This document shows positions 32,015 to 41,781 of a stretch of 64,000 nt of DNA, piece after piece. The translations under genes were made by a program, and so were the position numbers. How positions within the stretch are numbered: position 1 is the first letter of the stretch; the number at the start of each line of letters is the position of its first letter. The notes under the pieces were generated by a model. It worked only from the letters and a program-made list of their open reading frames with translations, ran no database searches and was not told the DNA's origin. This DNA comes from Podospora pseudoanserina (Eukaryota > Ascomycota > Sordariomycetes > Sordariales > Podosporaceae), in contig NC_085925.1 of assembly GCF_035222485.1 (NCBI RefSeq), positions 3,100,001 through 3,164,000 of the forward strand. The letters run 5' to 3'.

Positions 32015-33424
32015 AGCCATCGATTTACATGAATGCTGGCAGATGGCCTATCGAAGACGAGGAGTGTTGAGCTTGATACTGGAATCAAAACATTTGCGAA
32101 AGTATACCTCAACCACCGGGAAACGTCAATGCAAACAGTCCTTTGGGACGGCTTATGTTCAAAAGGGCAAGACGGACCGCATTGAGATGATAACATCACA
32201 TGCAGCATTACTTTGTCCATCCTCGCTGCACGTCAAGACGTCTGTAGGCACGCCCAAGAAAGGAGTGCCGTGAGACCCCTTCGCAAACGGCTCCCCAATG
32301 CAACCCAGGCACCCGCCAAGCTCACCCGCCCAGCTCACCCGCCCAGCTCACCCCCCAACTCAGCCTCCCGCACGCGGACTCCTCGCATTGAGCCCCACCC
32401 GGAAGTTCGAAAAAAAGACACAAGGTGCTGACAAGATCAGCTCTCACACACCCTCCTCCCATGGAACAAGCACCCCTGATTGGCCGCCTTACTTCCCGGA
32501 CCCGGAAAAACACCACTGCTGAATCATCTTCTGATGGAGGGGAAAAATCTAACTTCATGTGATGGGAGCGGGGAAGCTGAGCATCTCCAAACCCGTGCCT
32601 GAGCATTCAACAGTCCAAAATAGAGATGGGGACTTTCATGAGCTCTTCTCAGAATGGCGAAATCCATCAGTATGGTGGCGGCAAGGGCATGCGGGTTCCT
32701 ACATGGCAGCGCTGTAGAACCATTGCTCCAAAGAGAAGAATACGCAGGGACAGATATTTAGTTGTAAAGCACGACCGGTTAGGTCTGATCGAGGTGATCA
32801 TGCCGCGTAGAGAAGCTCCTCGACATGGCCGCGATGCTGGTGTATCACAGTATCAGATGATCTGTTGGTGATTCCTGTTGTATGGTATGCTTCGCCGGTC
32901 CGATGATTGTGCGTTGACTGCGCAAGCGTTTTTGGGCCCTTTCATCCGGCCGTGGGGTCGAGTGCGTAAGGGGTTTGAGATTTGGGACGGAAAAATGAGG
33001 GCTGTTTTTGGCATGGTTGGTGGTTGTGACACACTGTGCCGCAACTGCTTCCTCTCTCCGGCTCAGCAACCCACCAACATCCCTGGGGCGAGGTGCTCGG
33101 TAGAGGTCGAGCTGGCGATCTGATTGAACCGCGGAAACCAGTGCCTCTCGCTAGATCTGCCTTGTTCCAAGAACCCGGGGTCGCGCTTGAAGCGAGACAG
33201 CTTTATTCGTCGTGAAAGGATGGCTTGGGCGGTTGCAAAATAAATGAAGGATACGCAGCATCGGGGCCGGCAGAGCCTCTGGCGAGATCTTAAGCAGATC
33301 GTGAGCCACATCCCCCACGACTGTGGCATCCGCTCTGGAGATCATCTATCCGTAAATCTTCCGCATCTCATGTCCGTTCGGGTCCCGCTGGCTGCAGGGC
33401 TTCGCAATCGCCACGCTGGCCGGG
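32015..33424. other. Intergenic region, 1.4 kb
   Basis: No supported gene. At 32318-32350 there are three near-perfect direct copies of CCCGCCCAGCTCA. Other short frames have no recognisable features. The last few hundred bases are probably the promoter and leader of the surface-protein gene. Confidence 0.4.
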
Positions 33425-35017
33425 ATGTCAGCTCCCAGTGCAGCCCATGGTGGCACGGCACCATTGGCTTCATTAACTTCCATATTTACGCCCCCGTGCT
33501 CCACCACCTGGCTCCTGACGACCACCAGGCTGCTTTCACAGTATCCGCCCTTCCCAACGGCCGGCCCAGCATCCTGTGACCCGCCCTCCTGGCAGTCCAA
33601 CATCGCTGGCGGAGGTTTTCACTATTACTCTCCCGCTGTCTGCCCCGAAGGGTTCCATGTTGGTCCCAGTTGCGGTTTAACCAGGACAAGAACAGCCGAG
33701 GGTTTTCCTGCAGTCGAAAAGGGAGAGACTGTTGCATACTGCGTACCAAAGGGCCTTACTTGCACCACAGATATCACCGACTACCGCGGCGGCGTATGGG
33801 GCTATACTCGTGATGGAACAGCCTGGGGTGCTAGAGTAACAGTTGGGCCAGCAATCCAGATCCGCTGGGTGGAAGCCGACTTAACCTTGTTCGAGACACA
33901 TCCCCTCACGCCGGGCTTGACACTCGCCAAGAGCGAAATGGGTGTTGCCACAGCTGTTGCCCGGTCTTTCACCACCGTCATATCGATTGACGATGCCGAC
34001 TCGACGAGCCTCATTATCGACACCACACCAAACCACGATGGGGGTCGAGGGCCTAGTATCGAAACCGGGGGGGCAGCGCCAGACACCAGGGAACCAGACA
34101 CCGCGGCATCAAACGGGGGTAATACAAGCGGCTTTGTGATTGGAAACTTGAACCAGGGATCAAGCATCGTGGTGATGGTGGTGGTCTCACTCATCGGAGC
34201 ACTCATCCTCTCGACGATAGCTTGGTGCTTGATTAGACGATATAAGCGGAAAAAGGGACTGGAGAAGGAGATGCAGCATTCCAACAACGCCACGCATCAG
34301 GAAGTTGGACGGCAACATCATCGGGCATATGCTCCGGGAACGTCGAGAAGAAGCGGACCGAGACTAGACCCTCGTGAGAGAATGCAGATGGATGCCCAAA
34401 AAGTACTGCCATCTGACCCTCCAATTGCCATGAAGAAGCACTTGCCCCAACCAGCCCTGAGGATTGACCCACAACAAAGGCCAAAACCGACTCCACGACG
34501 CGGATACTCCGAGCTCGATACCAGCTCACCAGCTCTTGGGAGCGCACCAAATCCCGCTGAGCTCGAGGGAGACACCATAGAAACACCAGCAAAATCATGG
34601 GTTGTCCACCAAAGATCATGGCTAAGAAGCCCCTCTGTCTATCACCCTCTCCAATCTCCACGGTCTTTCCGTTCTTCGAGGTCGGCGCGGCGGACGGTGA
34701 GAGAATCGTTCGGCGAAAAGGTCAACGACCCGGCAACAGCGCTGGGACGGCTGAGAATACCATCAGCTGCAAGGTCGACAATGTCCAGGTCATCGCCCAC
34801 ATCAGCCAGTCCCCGATCAGGGAGCTTCTGGCGGATACCGCGAAGCCCAAGGAGCCCCAGGACTCCAACAAGTACCAGATTGAGCCAGCAAATACCCCGA
34901 CCACCACCAATCAAGTCTGGTCTCAGCAATGAAACGTCACTGTCGAATACGCCGCCAGACATTCTTGAGCGGCGCGACGGGGAGGGCCCCGGGAGTGGGC
35001 ATCATGATTCGAGGTGA
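33425..35017 (+). CDS. Single-pass surface protein with Cys-rich ectodomain
   Basis: 530 residues from the ATG at 33425. The N-terminal 180 residues (SIFTPPCSTTWLLTTTRLL, SCDPPSWQ, HYYSPAVCPEGFHV, SCGL, VAYCVPKGLTCTTD, AIQIRWVEADL) follow a pattern common in fungal single-pass membrane proteins whose ectodomain starts with a TTTFTPP-like stretch and ends with an IQVRWQ-like strand. A Thr/Ser/Gly/Asn-rich stalk precedes the single membrane segment (SSIVVMVVVSLIGALILSTIAWCLI), a stop-transfer RRYKRKK and a long Ser/Pro/Arg-rich cytoplasmic tail. No clear signal peptide is seen at this start, so a short upstream exon may exist. A role in wall or stress sensing is possible but not shown. Confidence 0.7.
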   Translation: MSAPSAAHGGTAPLASLTSIFTPPCSTTWLLTTTRLLSQYPPFPTAGPASCDPPSWQSNIAGGGFHYYSPAVCPEGFHVGPSCGLTRTRTAEGFPAVEKGETVAYCVPKGLTCTTDITDYRGGVWGYTRDGTAWGARVTVGPAIQIRWVEADLTLFETHPLTPGLTLAKSEMGVATAVARSFTTVISIDDADSTSLIIDTTPNHDGGRGPSIETGGAAPDTREPDTAASNGGNTSGFVIGNLNQGSSIVVMVVVSLIGALILSTIAWCLIRRYKRKKGLEKEMQHSNNATHQEVGRQHHRAYAPGTSRRSGPRLDPRERMQMDAQKVLPSDPPIAMKKHLPQPALRIDPQQRPKPTPRRGYSELDTSSPALGSAPNPAELEGDTIETPAKSWVVHQRSWLRSPSVYHPLQSPRSFRSSRSARRTVRESFGEKVNDPATALGRLRIPSAARSTMSRSSPTSASPRSGSFWRIPRSPRSPRTPTSTRLSQQIPRPPPIKSGLSNETSLSNTPPDILERRDGEGPGSGHHDSR

Positions 35018-35756
35018 TAAGTCGAGATTTCGAGCTAAAACGCGCCGGGAAATTCGAAAGGCACAGATATGATGCTCCAAAAAGCCGATCACTCGAGTGA
35101 TGTGCCCTATTTCAGCCTGACCAGGCCCATATTCGAAGAATCGAGATCGAGATGTCGAGAGAGAGGCGCACATTGATTCGACAGACAAACACGCCCGCCC
35201 ATCCGCGCCGTCGTTGACGAAGCAAACAAGCAAATAGTTAAAGCTCTTTGCTTGGCACACCTCAGCTCGGATGCAGCACTGACATCTCCCGATCAATCAC
35301 CCAAAAGACAACGCGATAAGCCGATAAAAGCACCCAACTGGCACCCATGCACCCCTCCACAACCGGTCAAGTGCCCCGCAATTCTAGGCCCTTGCGCACC
35401 TCTCAGGACAGCTCCAGTGGCAACACAAACTGCACGATGAGGAAGGATCACCCGCCAAAGGAACGCTGATGAACGAGACGGATGGTAGACGGCGAGCAGG
35501 CTCGATGGAGATGGTCTGACGTCTGGTATGATATCCTAGGACGATAAATCCTTCCATCTCTCTCGCCTCATCAACCTACTTTCAATCATCTCTTCAACCT
35601 TTAAACAAACAACTCCATCAACTTCAATACCTCTGCCATCTCAGTGCACCGAACCGCCAACAACGACAACCCCACCAACCACTTACACTAAAAATAACCA
35701 CCACCACCACCACCACCACCACCACCACCACCACAACCACTTACACCACCACCACC
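35018..35756. other. Intergenic plus CA-rich leader
   Basis: The first half shows nothing recognisable. From about 35560 the sequence is strongly C/A-rich and ends in a CAC microsatellite just before the next ATG; this looks like promoter and a long 5' leader of the small gene. Confidence 0.5.
35698..35756 (+). repeat. (CAC)n microsatellite in the 5' leader
   Basis: About a dozen CAC units broken once by AACCACTTA, directly abutting the ATG at 35757. Variable length between strains is likely. Confidence 0.85.
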
Positions 35757-36068
35757 ATGTCCTCCGACAAACCCCACTTCAACACCACAATCTTCACCCA
35801 ACCCTCCACAGACCTCACCACCTCCCTAGTCTCCTCCCCAACAACCACAACCAAATCCCCCTCCCCAACCCGCACCGCCGCCGCCCGCACCCGCGCCATG
35901 TCCGTGACAGAGGAATGGCAGCCCGTCATCGACCGCCGCCAGAGCTGGTCCGCCCAAGAGTACTCCCACGAGATGCATTCCAAGCTCGCCCAGCAGCACG
36001 ACCTGCGGGGATCCATCGGCGACCGGTCGGTGGAGAGGGACAACGGGCAGGGGTTTAGTGAGCGTTAA
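35757..36068 (+). CDS. Small conserved fungal protein, 103 residues
   Basis: MSSDKPHFNTTIFTQPSTDL starts a Ser/Thr/Pro-rich first half, followed by a more ordered part: VTEEWQPVIDRRQSWSAQEY, HEMHSKLAQQ and the end GQGFSER. The EEWxPxxDRRQSWxxxEY core followed by a terminal GFSE motif resembles a group of small uncharacterised ascomycete proteins. No signal peptide or membrane segment. The CAC repeat directly upstream lies in its leader. Function unknown. Confidence 0.7.
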   Translation: MSSDKPHFNTTIFTQPSTDLTTSLVSSPTTTTKSPSPTRTAAARTRAMSVTEEWQPVIDRRQSWSAQEYSHEMHSKLAQQHDLRGSIGDRSVERDNGQGFSER

Positions 36069-36836
36069 TTGGCACTCACAACCTACATAACAACAAACCT
36101 ACTGATAAGACATTGGGGATGATGGAGAAGGGTAATGACATGACTTTTGTACGCAGAGAGGCAGGGACGGAAAATTGGGAGCTTTCTTTTGTATTACTAC
36201 TTTTTGTTTCATGGGAGGCAAACGCCACAAGGAATAACGGACGGATGGAGGGAAAAGGCAAAAGTTTGGGTTGCGGGAACAGGACAAGTTCATTCATCGC
36301 ATTATCATTTTGGACGCAGAACGGGCAGATCATTTCATCGTCATGACCATGGCAAAGCAGGTGTATTTTTTGAGCAGACGCAATTCTTCATCTGAACCTT
36401 TACGTTTTTATTTATCACACCTTTATTCTTCTTCGGCAAAAGTCATCCACACATATCAGATGCCAAAATTTGGTTGTCGAGCAACATGTCGACTTTTGAT
36501 CCAAGGCAGCATTGAGTGGTACAAGCTCAGAAATATCACCAATGTCACAAATGTTCATATGCATAATTGCTATCATATCCCGTCCCTGTGATAATCCCGT
36601 CCCTGTTTTTCCTTGCGTGTACTTTCCCCCGTTACTTTGCCCCAAGCGAAGGTAGTGCAGCCCCATGATTCCAATCCCGAACCCATGTTGCTCCCAGATG
36701 ATGCCAAAATGCATGACCCATGAATGATACGCCGGACCCTGGGGAACCAACCCCTAGGGTGATGAGAGGAGAAATAGGAAAAAGGAAACAAAAGAAAAAA
36801 AAAAGACATGATAGAGACCACCGTTAACCAAGTAGC
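36069..36836. other. Spacer between two convergent genes
   Basis: 3' flanks of the small gene and of the repeat-containing gene. AT-rich toward the middle, with an A-rich tract at 36775-36805. No supported gene. Confidence 0.45.
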
Positions 36837-39671
36837 TCAGTTCTTCTTAACCACCTTCACCCCCTTCCCCTCATTCTTCATCCCCTCAGCTAGCACAGCA
36901 ACACCAAACGAAACACCCGCAACCCCAGCCGCGCTAACAGCAAGACGCTTGAGAAGACTCCCTTTCTTCTTCTCCTTCTTCTGCTTCTCCTCCCACGCCG
37001 AGTGCCTCTCATGCATCTCCTCTGCTCTCTGACCCGGGCTAAAGAAAGTCTCACCCTGCGGAACATAGCGGCCGATCGTCTTCTCCGAAGGCAAGTCGTA
37101 GTTGACGAAGCCAGTGGGACTAGCAAACCGGCCGGCCGCGACATTGTACTCCGGGACAAGGCCACCGCCAGTCATGTCGATAGGGTTGACAGGTGAAGTG
37201 GGCGATGAAGCTGGGACCGTCTTGGTAGAAGCGACCTGTTCCTCCTTGGCAACGACTGGCTCACGAACCTTGCGGAAGATGAGGACATCGCCGCTGCCGG
37301 AAACGATCTCGAAGCCCTGAGCTTGGAGAGGGGCAAAATGAGGGAAGAAGCGGGCGGGGTTGGATATCCGAAGAAGAACCTCGGCTGGGCTCAAGGGTGT
37401 GGCGCTGTCTGGCACGACAGACGTGGTCTCGGCAACATCTATTGCCTGCATCACGGGGTCATAGGCCAAAATCTTGTAGAGTACTGGTTCTGAGAGGTTG
37501 GCGGGAGTTGTCTCAGTTCTAGTCTGTTCCTGACGGGTAGATGACTTGTGAAAGGCATCAGTTAATTTTTCCTGTCCAGATGTGTAAGTACCTCGGCCAG
37601 ACGACGGGCTCAAATCGGTTGGGAGGAGGGATGAGTTGGCCACAGAGGGCTCGGTGCTCCAAGATACTGCGAAATCCTCCGGAAAATCCTGTACGTACTG
37701 GCCAGTGAGTCGTTTAGACTTTTTGGGTGTGGGCGTCTCTTTGCCATCTGAAGATTGGTGGCTCGATGACCTCTGTGAGGTGAGAGCGGATTCGGCAGTT
37801 GGATTGGCCATCAACTCCTGAACGACCTTTCGGAACTCAGTGGTGATCTCGGACTCATCCTTGGCTGCGGGTATGGCATTCTGCCGTTGAGCAGTGCGAC
37901 TCGTCTCGGAGTCCTCCAGTGTAAACGCTTCGTGATTGCCCAAGTCGGGGCCCTCATTCAAGTCTTCTGCCGAGGGCGCATACTTGCCGTCTGGCTCATT
38001 GCTGCGAAACCCCCCTTGATACTCGTCCAGATCAGTTGGCTCTGTGATTGAGGCGTTGATGTTTGCGGCGTATTTGCCGTCAGGCTCGCAACTTCGTACT
38101 GCCTTGTAACTGTCCAGTTCCACTCGTTCGGGGTCAGATTCGGCCTCAGATACCGCATACTTCCCATCAGGCTCATGGCTCCGGAAGGCTCTGTAGCTCT
38201 TCAACTCGGCTGGATCCCGTGTGGGCGCGACATGGGATGCCGCGTACTTGCCATCGGGCTCGTGACTGCGGAAAGGGATATATGTCTGGAGCTCGACAGG
38301 ATCGTAACCAGCCTGATACTGTTCGGGCGCATATTTTCCATCCGGCTCGTGACTGCGGAAAGCCTCGTATCGTGCGAGTTCAGCTTCATCTTGCGACGGT
38401 CGAACATAGGCTTCTGCATACTTTCCATCGGGTTCATGGCTCAAAAATGGCTTGCTGTACTCTGCAATCTCAGCGGGATCGAGGTTGGGTTCAGCCAAGA
38501 CAGGGGCGTATCTCCCATCCGGTTCATGTGCACGAACAGCCGCATCGTATTTGTCCAACTTCTCTGAACTCACCGAAGCCTGCTGTATGTGTTTGTACTT
38601 TCCGTCAGGTTCGTGCGAGCTGACGCCATCCTCATACTTCCCAAGGTCTTCTGGTGCAGGTTCTGAGTCTGGATCGATCTTGTACTTCCCATCCGGCTCA
38701 TGAGAGCGCACAGGCCCGTATTTGTCGAGGTCTTCGTACTCGGAAGACTCTTCTTGGCCCGTGGGCTTTCCATCCGGTTCCTGATGCTTGATTGGAACAT
38801 ATCTGCCGAGATCTTTGTACTCCTCGGGTTGATCCTTAACTGGGTCTGAGGCTGGATCGACAACGGGTGTATACTTGTCCAGGTCGTTATACTCGGATGT
38901 GTTAAGACCTTGTCCCAATCCAGTGATGTTGCTTTCGTTCCACAAGACCTCGGCATGCTTATCGTTAAGAGCATTGACGACATCTGGAACAGACTGGCTA
39001 CGCGGAGCTGGAGCTGGCTTTTTCGGGACAGCGGCCCAAGGTTCTGAATCGATCTTGACCTTGCCGTAGAGTTTCAACTCCGCCTCGGGTGGCGGGCCGT
39101 CGTAGAATATCGGCTCCTGTGCAACACCGAGTGGTGGGGGCTGAAATCCCGCGAACTGGGAACGATACGACTTGAAGGTTTTGGTGACGTCTGCCGGATC
39201 AAGCGCTGTGACTTTGGCCCGCCGCTCCTGCTTGCCGAAAAGCAAGTGCTCCAGTGGCGCCCTCTCAGCATCCTCAATGTTTTGGCCAGGCCGGATGCCA
39301 GTGGGGTTCCCGGGGGTCTTGTTGGGGATATTGCTGCTGGCCCATCTGTTCCTGGAAAGACTCGGCGATTGATCGGTGCGCCAGTAATCGTAGGGTGAGG
39401 ACTTGGATGGGTTTGATGGCCTGCTGAAGCTGTTCTTGTCCCAGGAAAGATGCCGATGGAGTATGTCGGCATATCTCTGGCGAGCGAAGCGGTAGCGGCG
39501 GCATATATCTCGGTCATGGTCAGCGTCGATGTGGACGATCCATGTTCGGCTGAACCTGAAGCTGCGTGTTTGTTGCTGGTGGAGGTTGAGGACAGCCCCA
39601 ACCGAGCTTGGTGTAGCCTGAGCACAGCGAGCTCGGCGAGTAAGGGTGGATGCGGCTGTTAACGAGGACAT
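36837..39671 (-). CDS. Likely mitochondrial protein with ten EPDGK-type repeats
   Basis: One exon, 943 residues from MSSLTAASTLTRRARCAQ at 39671 (an ATG seven codons upstream is also in frame). The Arg/Ser/Ala-rich N-terminus without acids looks like a mitochondrial presequence. Residues about 300-600 carry roughly ten tandem units of 28-30 residues with the core RSHEPDGKYA followed by a variable acidic stretch and an EL.xY element. The first unit (HQEPDGKP) and the eighth (RSCEPDGKY) deviate. The C-terminus has a short hydrophobic segment (LAVSAAGVAGVSFGVAVLA) flanked by lysines, a likely membrane anchor. Similar EPDGK-repeat proteins occur in other ascomycetes; function is unknown. Confidence 0.75.
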   Translation of the reverse strand: MSSLTAASTLTRRARCAQATPSSVGAVLNLHQQQTRSFRFSRTWIVHIDADHDRDICRRYRFARQRYADILHRHLSWDKNSFSRPSNPSKSSPYDYWRTDQSPSLSRNRWASSNIPNKTPGNPTGIRPGQNIEDAERAPLEHLLFGKQERRAKVTALDPADVTKTFKSYRSQFAGFQPPPLGVAQEPIFYDGPPPEAELKLYGKVKIDSEPWAAVPKKPAPAPRSQSVPDVVNALNDKHAEVLWNESNITGLGQGLNTSEYNDLDKYTPVVDPASDPVKDQPEEYKDLGRYVPIKHQEPDGKPTGQEESSEYEDLDKYGPVRSHEPDGKYKIDPDSEPAPEDLGKYEDGVSSHEPDGKYKHIQQASVSSEKLDKYDAAVRAHEPDGRYAPVLAEPNLDPAEIAEYSKPFLSHEPDGKYAEAYVRPSQDEAELARYEAFRSHEPDGKYAPEQYQAGYDPVELQTYIPFRSHEPDGKYAASHVAPTRDPAELKSYRAFRSHEPDGKYAVSEAESDPERVELDSYKAVRSCEPDGKYAANINASITEPTDLDEYQGGFRSNEPDGKYAPSAEDLNEGPDLGNHEAFTLEDSETSRTAQRQNAIPAAKDESEITTEFRKVVQELMANPTAESALTSQRSSSHQSSDGKETPTPKKSKRLTGQYVQDFPEDFAVSWSTEPSVANSSLLPTDLSPSSGRGTYTSGQEKLTDAFHKSSTRQEQTRTETTPANLSEPVLYKILAYDPVMQAIDVAETTSVVPDSATPLSPAEVLLRISNPARFFPHFAPLQAQGFEIVSGSGDVLIFRKVREPVVAKEEQVASTKTVPASSPTSPVNPIDMTGGGLVPEYNVAAGRFASPTGFVNYDLPSEKTIGRYVPQGETFFSPGQRAEEMHERHSAWEEKQKKEKKKGSLLKRLAVSAAGVAGVSFGVAVLAEGMKNEGKGVKVVKKN

Positions 39672-41781
39672 GGTGGGGGAATGATAGGTCAAGGATGGAA
39701 CCTCGCAGACATGCTACTGGCAGGCAGTGAAGATGTTGACTACCTCTTGTTCTTCATTCGTCGTTAATACTATGGCAGAGGACAAGAGTTTGTTGGGCAA
39801 AGAAAGAAACCTAGTAGAGCCAAACTGGCGGAATGCCAAACTGTACGACAGGCCGAAGAATCAGGCCAGCACTTGCAGAACCTTTTACAAACCAACGGTA
39901 GCTCCGAGCGGTGGCAGTGAGAGAGGTCTGGTCTAGGAACTCGTGAAACTTTAACGGGTGTGGTCGGAACTTACTTAACAAAGGGGGGAGGCCCAGGTGG
40001 CTGCAAACAATGTCGTCAATGATACGATGGCTTTCTAAGGCGGAATGGCCCCCACCAAGTGACGATGTTCGGCGTCAACACGGATACTTAGGGGAGAGAA
40101 AGGGTAAAACGGAATACGTAAAAAAGGAAGAAGGAAAGAGGGGGAAAAGATAATTAAAAAGAAAAGTACCGGTCAGCAGGAACCATCGTGAGTTTGCCAG
40201 AACAACACTGGCCCCTGCGGCAGCAGCACAACCCTGGCCGAAGTGTCCATCACAAGCAAAAGAGAAGGGTACACGGTGATTGTGAGGCGGTGGGCCGGGC
40301 GTGCGAGCCAACGGAACGGCTTTTCGGCACGGCGCCTTTCCTTGGTGTGGCTCCTGATTCGTCCGATTCTCTGGCCATCTCACCCAGAGTTCCTGCGGCG
40401 GGCAAGAGTGGACCCTTGCTGTGGGAGGGAGCCACTGACGTGAGCCCGTCGGGTGCGGGGGAGTCTGATAAGCCTGAAACGATAGCGGACCTCACGGAAG
40501 CACGTTGGAACTCTCGCTGTTACTTGCTGAATACTTGGGCCCTTCCTGCATGAATGGGTCCCTACCTGCAGAATCCAAGAGATGGGCGTCTCTGGAGTTT
40601 CCTCTTTCGACCATATGCTCACACAATATCGAGGCGGCTGATGGTTTAGGCAATAAGCCACGTTATCAGGAAATTGTTCAGATGTGCTATGGGTCAATGT
40701 AAGCCGAGCACCGGGCATAGGAAGTCTTCGGTTGTTGTTTGAACACTGGACTGGGCTGGAGGATGAGGAATTAAAAACTTGGCTTCTGCAAAAAACAATA
40801 TCGCTCGAATTGCAAGAATGCGAATCTCAAAATATGGTACGAGGATCATCCTCTCCACTTCCTCGTTCGCGATGATGGCTCCACCGCTTAATGCAAACCC
40901 CGCAGTCACAAGCCCCACCACGACGTCATTTCTAACAACGACCCCGGATTCAGTGGGAGCTAGCGGGTACTCCACCATGAACTGCCGGCTTGATGCATCT
41001 AAAAACGACGAGAATTATTCAGGAGAAATCCATTTCACGAAGAATGGACGGGCACCGTTTTGGTCCAGTCAGATAGCTGACCAGGCTTCTTGACAAAAAC
41101 AGCGACAGCCGTTGGAGCGACGATGTCCTGCTGACTCGTTAAAAAACCAGTTCAAGGTTCCTGTGTAGTATGGATGAGCAACATTGTATGATACCAGACT
41201 CGAGCTGTTAGGAATAAAGGGTGTTAAGAAGTTTTGACAAGTCGGTTTCTCCGCATCGCGATATCAACAATGTCATTGACAATGGAAAAAGTTCAATAAG
41301 AGCGTGATGGATGGTTGGTAATGAGAGGTGTTGGAACAGACCCACATCGGTGAGCTCGGTGAGGAGGAAGCCACGGTGAGATTTATGCCCCGCATCACGT
41401 GAAGCTTGATGACAGCTCTGGTACCCCACTAACCACCAACGTCAGTTTGCGACAGGTTTGATGGACGCTGGAGAAGGCTGGAGAAGGTGACGCGACGCGA
41501 AAAGAACACTTTGTCTGGAGGACCATAGATTCAACAGCGACAAATAATATCTTCAGTTCCGCCGCCAATCTACCTCCAATTGCAATCGCCCCAAGCAAAA
41601 CTGCCCCTCTTTTGCAGTTCGAACTTCCCAGTGACTCAATCGGCGAGCTTCGACCATATTTCCAACGCCCCCATCCACAACAACCGTCGACACCATAAAG
41701 CGAGACTCCACGCACGCACGATCTGTTGAATTATCTTATCTCAGTACTTGAACCACCAAAGTACGATTGAGTCTCTCAACC
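39672..41781. other. Intergenic region, 2.1 kb
   Basis: Between two divergent genes, so both promoters are here. A minus-strand frame at 40694-40978 contains a hydrophobic stretch (VVVGLVTAGFALSGGAIIA) but no homology I recognise, and the opposite strand is also open; I do not call it. Nothing else supported. Confidence 0.4.

Noticed and set aside
32318-32350. CRISPR-like direct repeats (CCCGCCCAGCTCA)
   Set aside because: Units are adjacent without spacers, and the genome is fungal; this is a simple tandem repeat.
40694-40978. Minus-strand frame with a hydrophobic stretch
   Set aside because: Opposite strand is equally open, there is no promoter or homology signal and no conserved motif; treated as chance.
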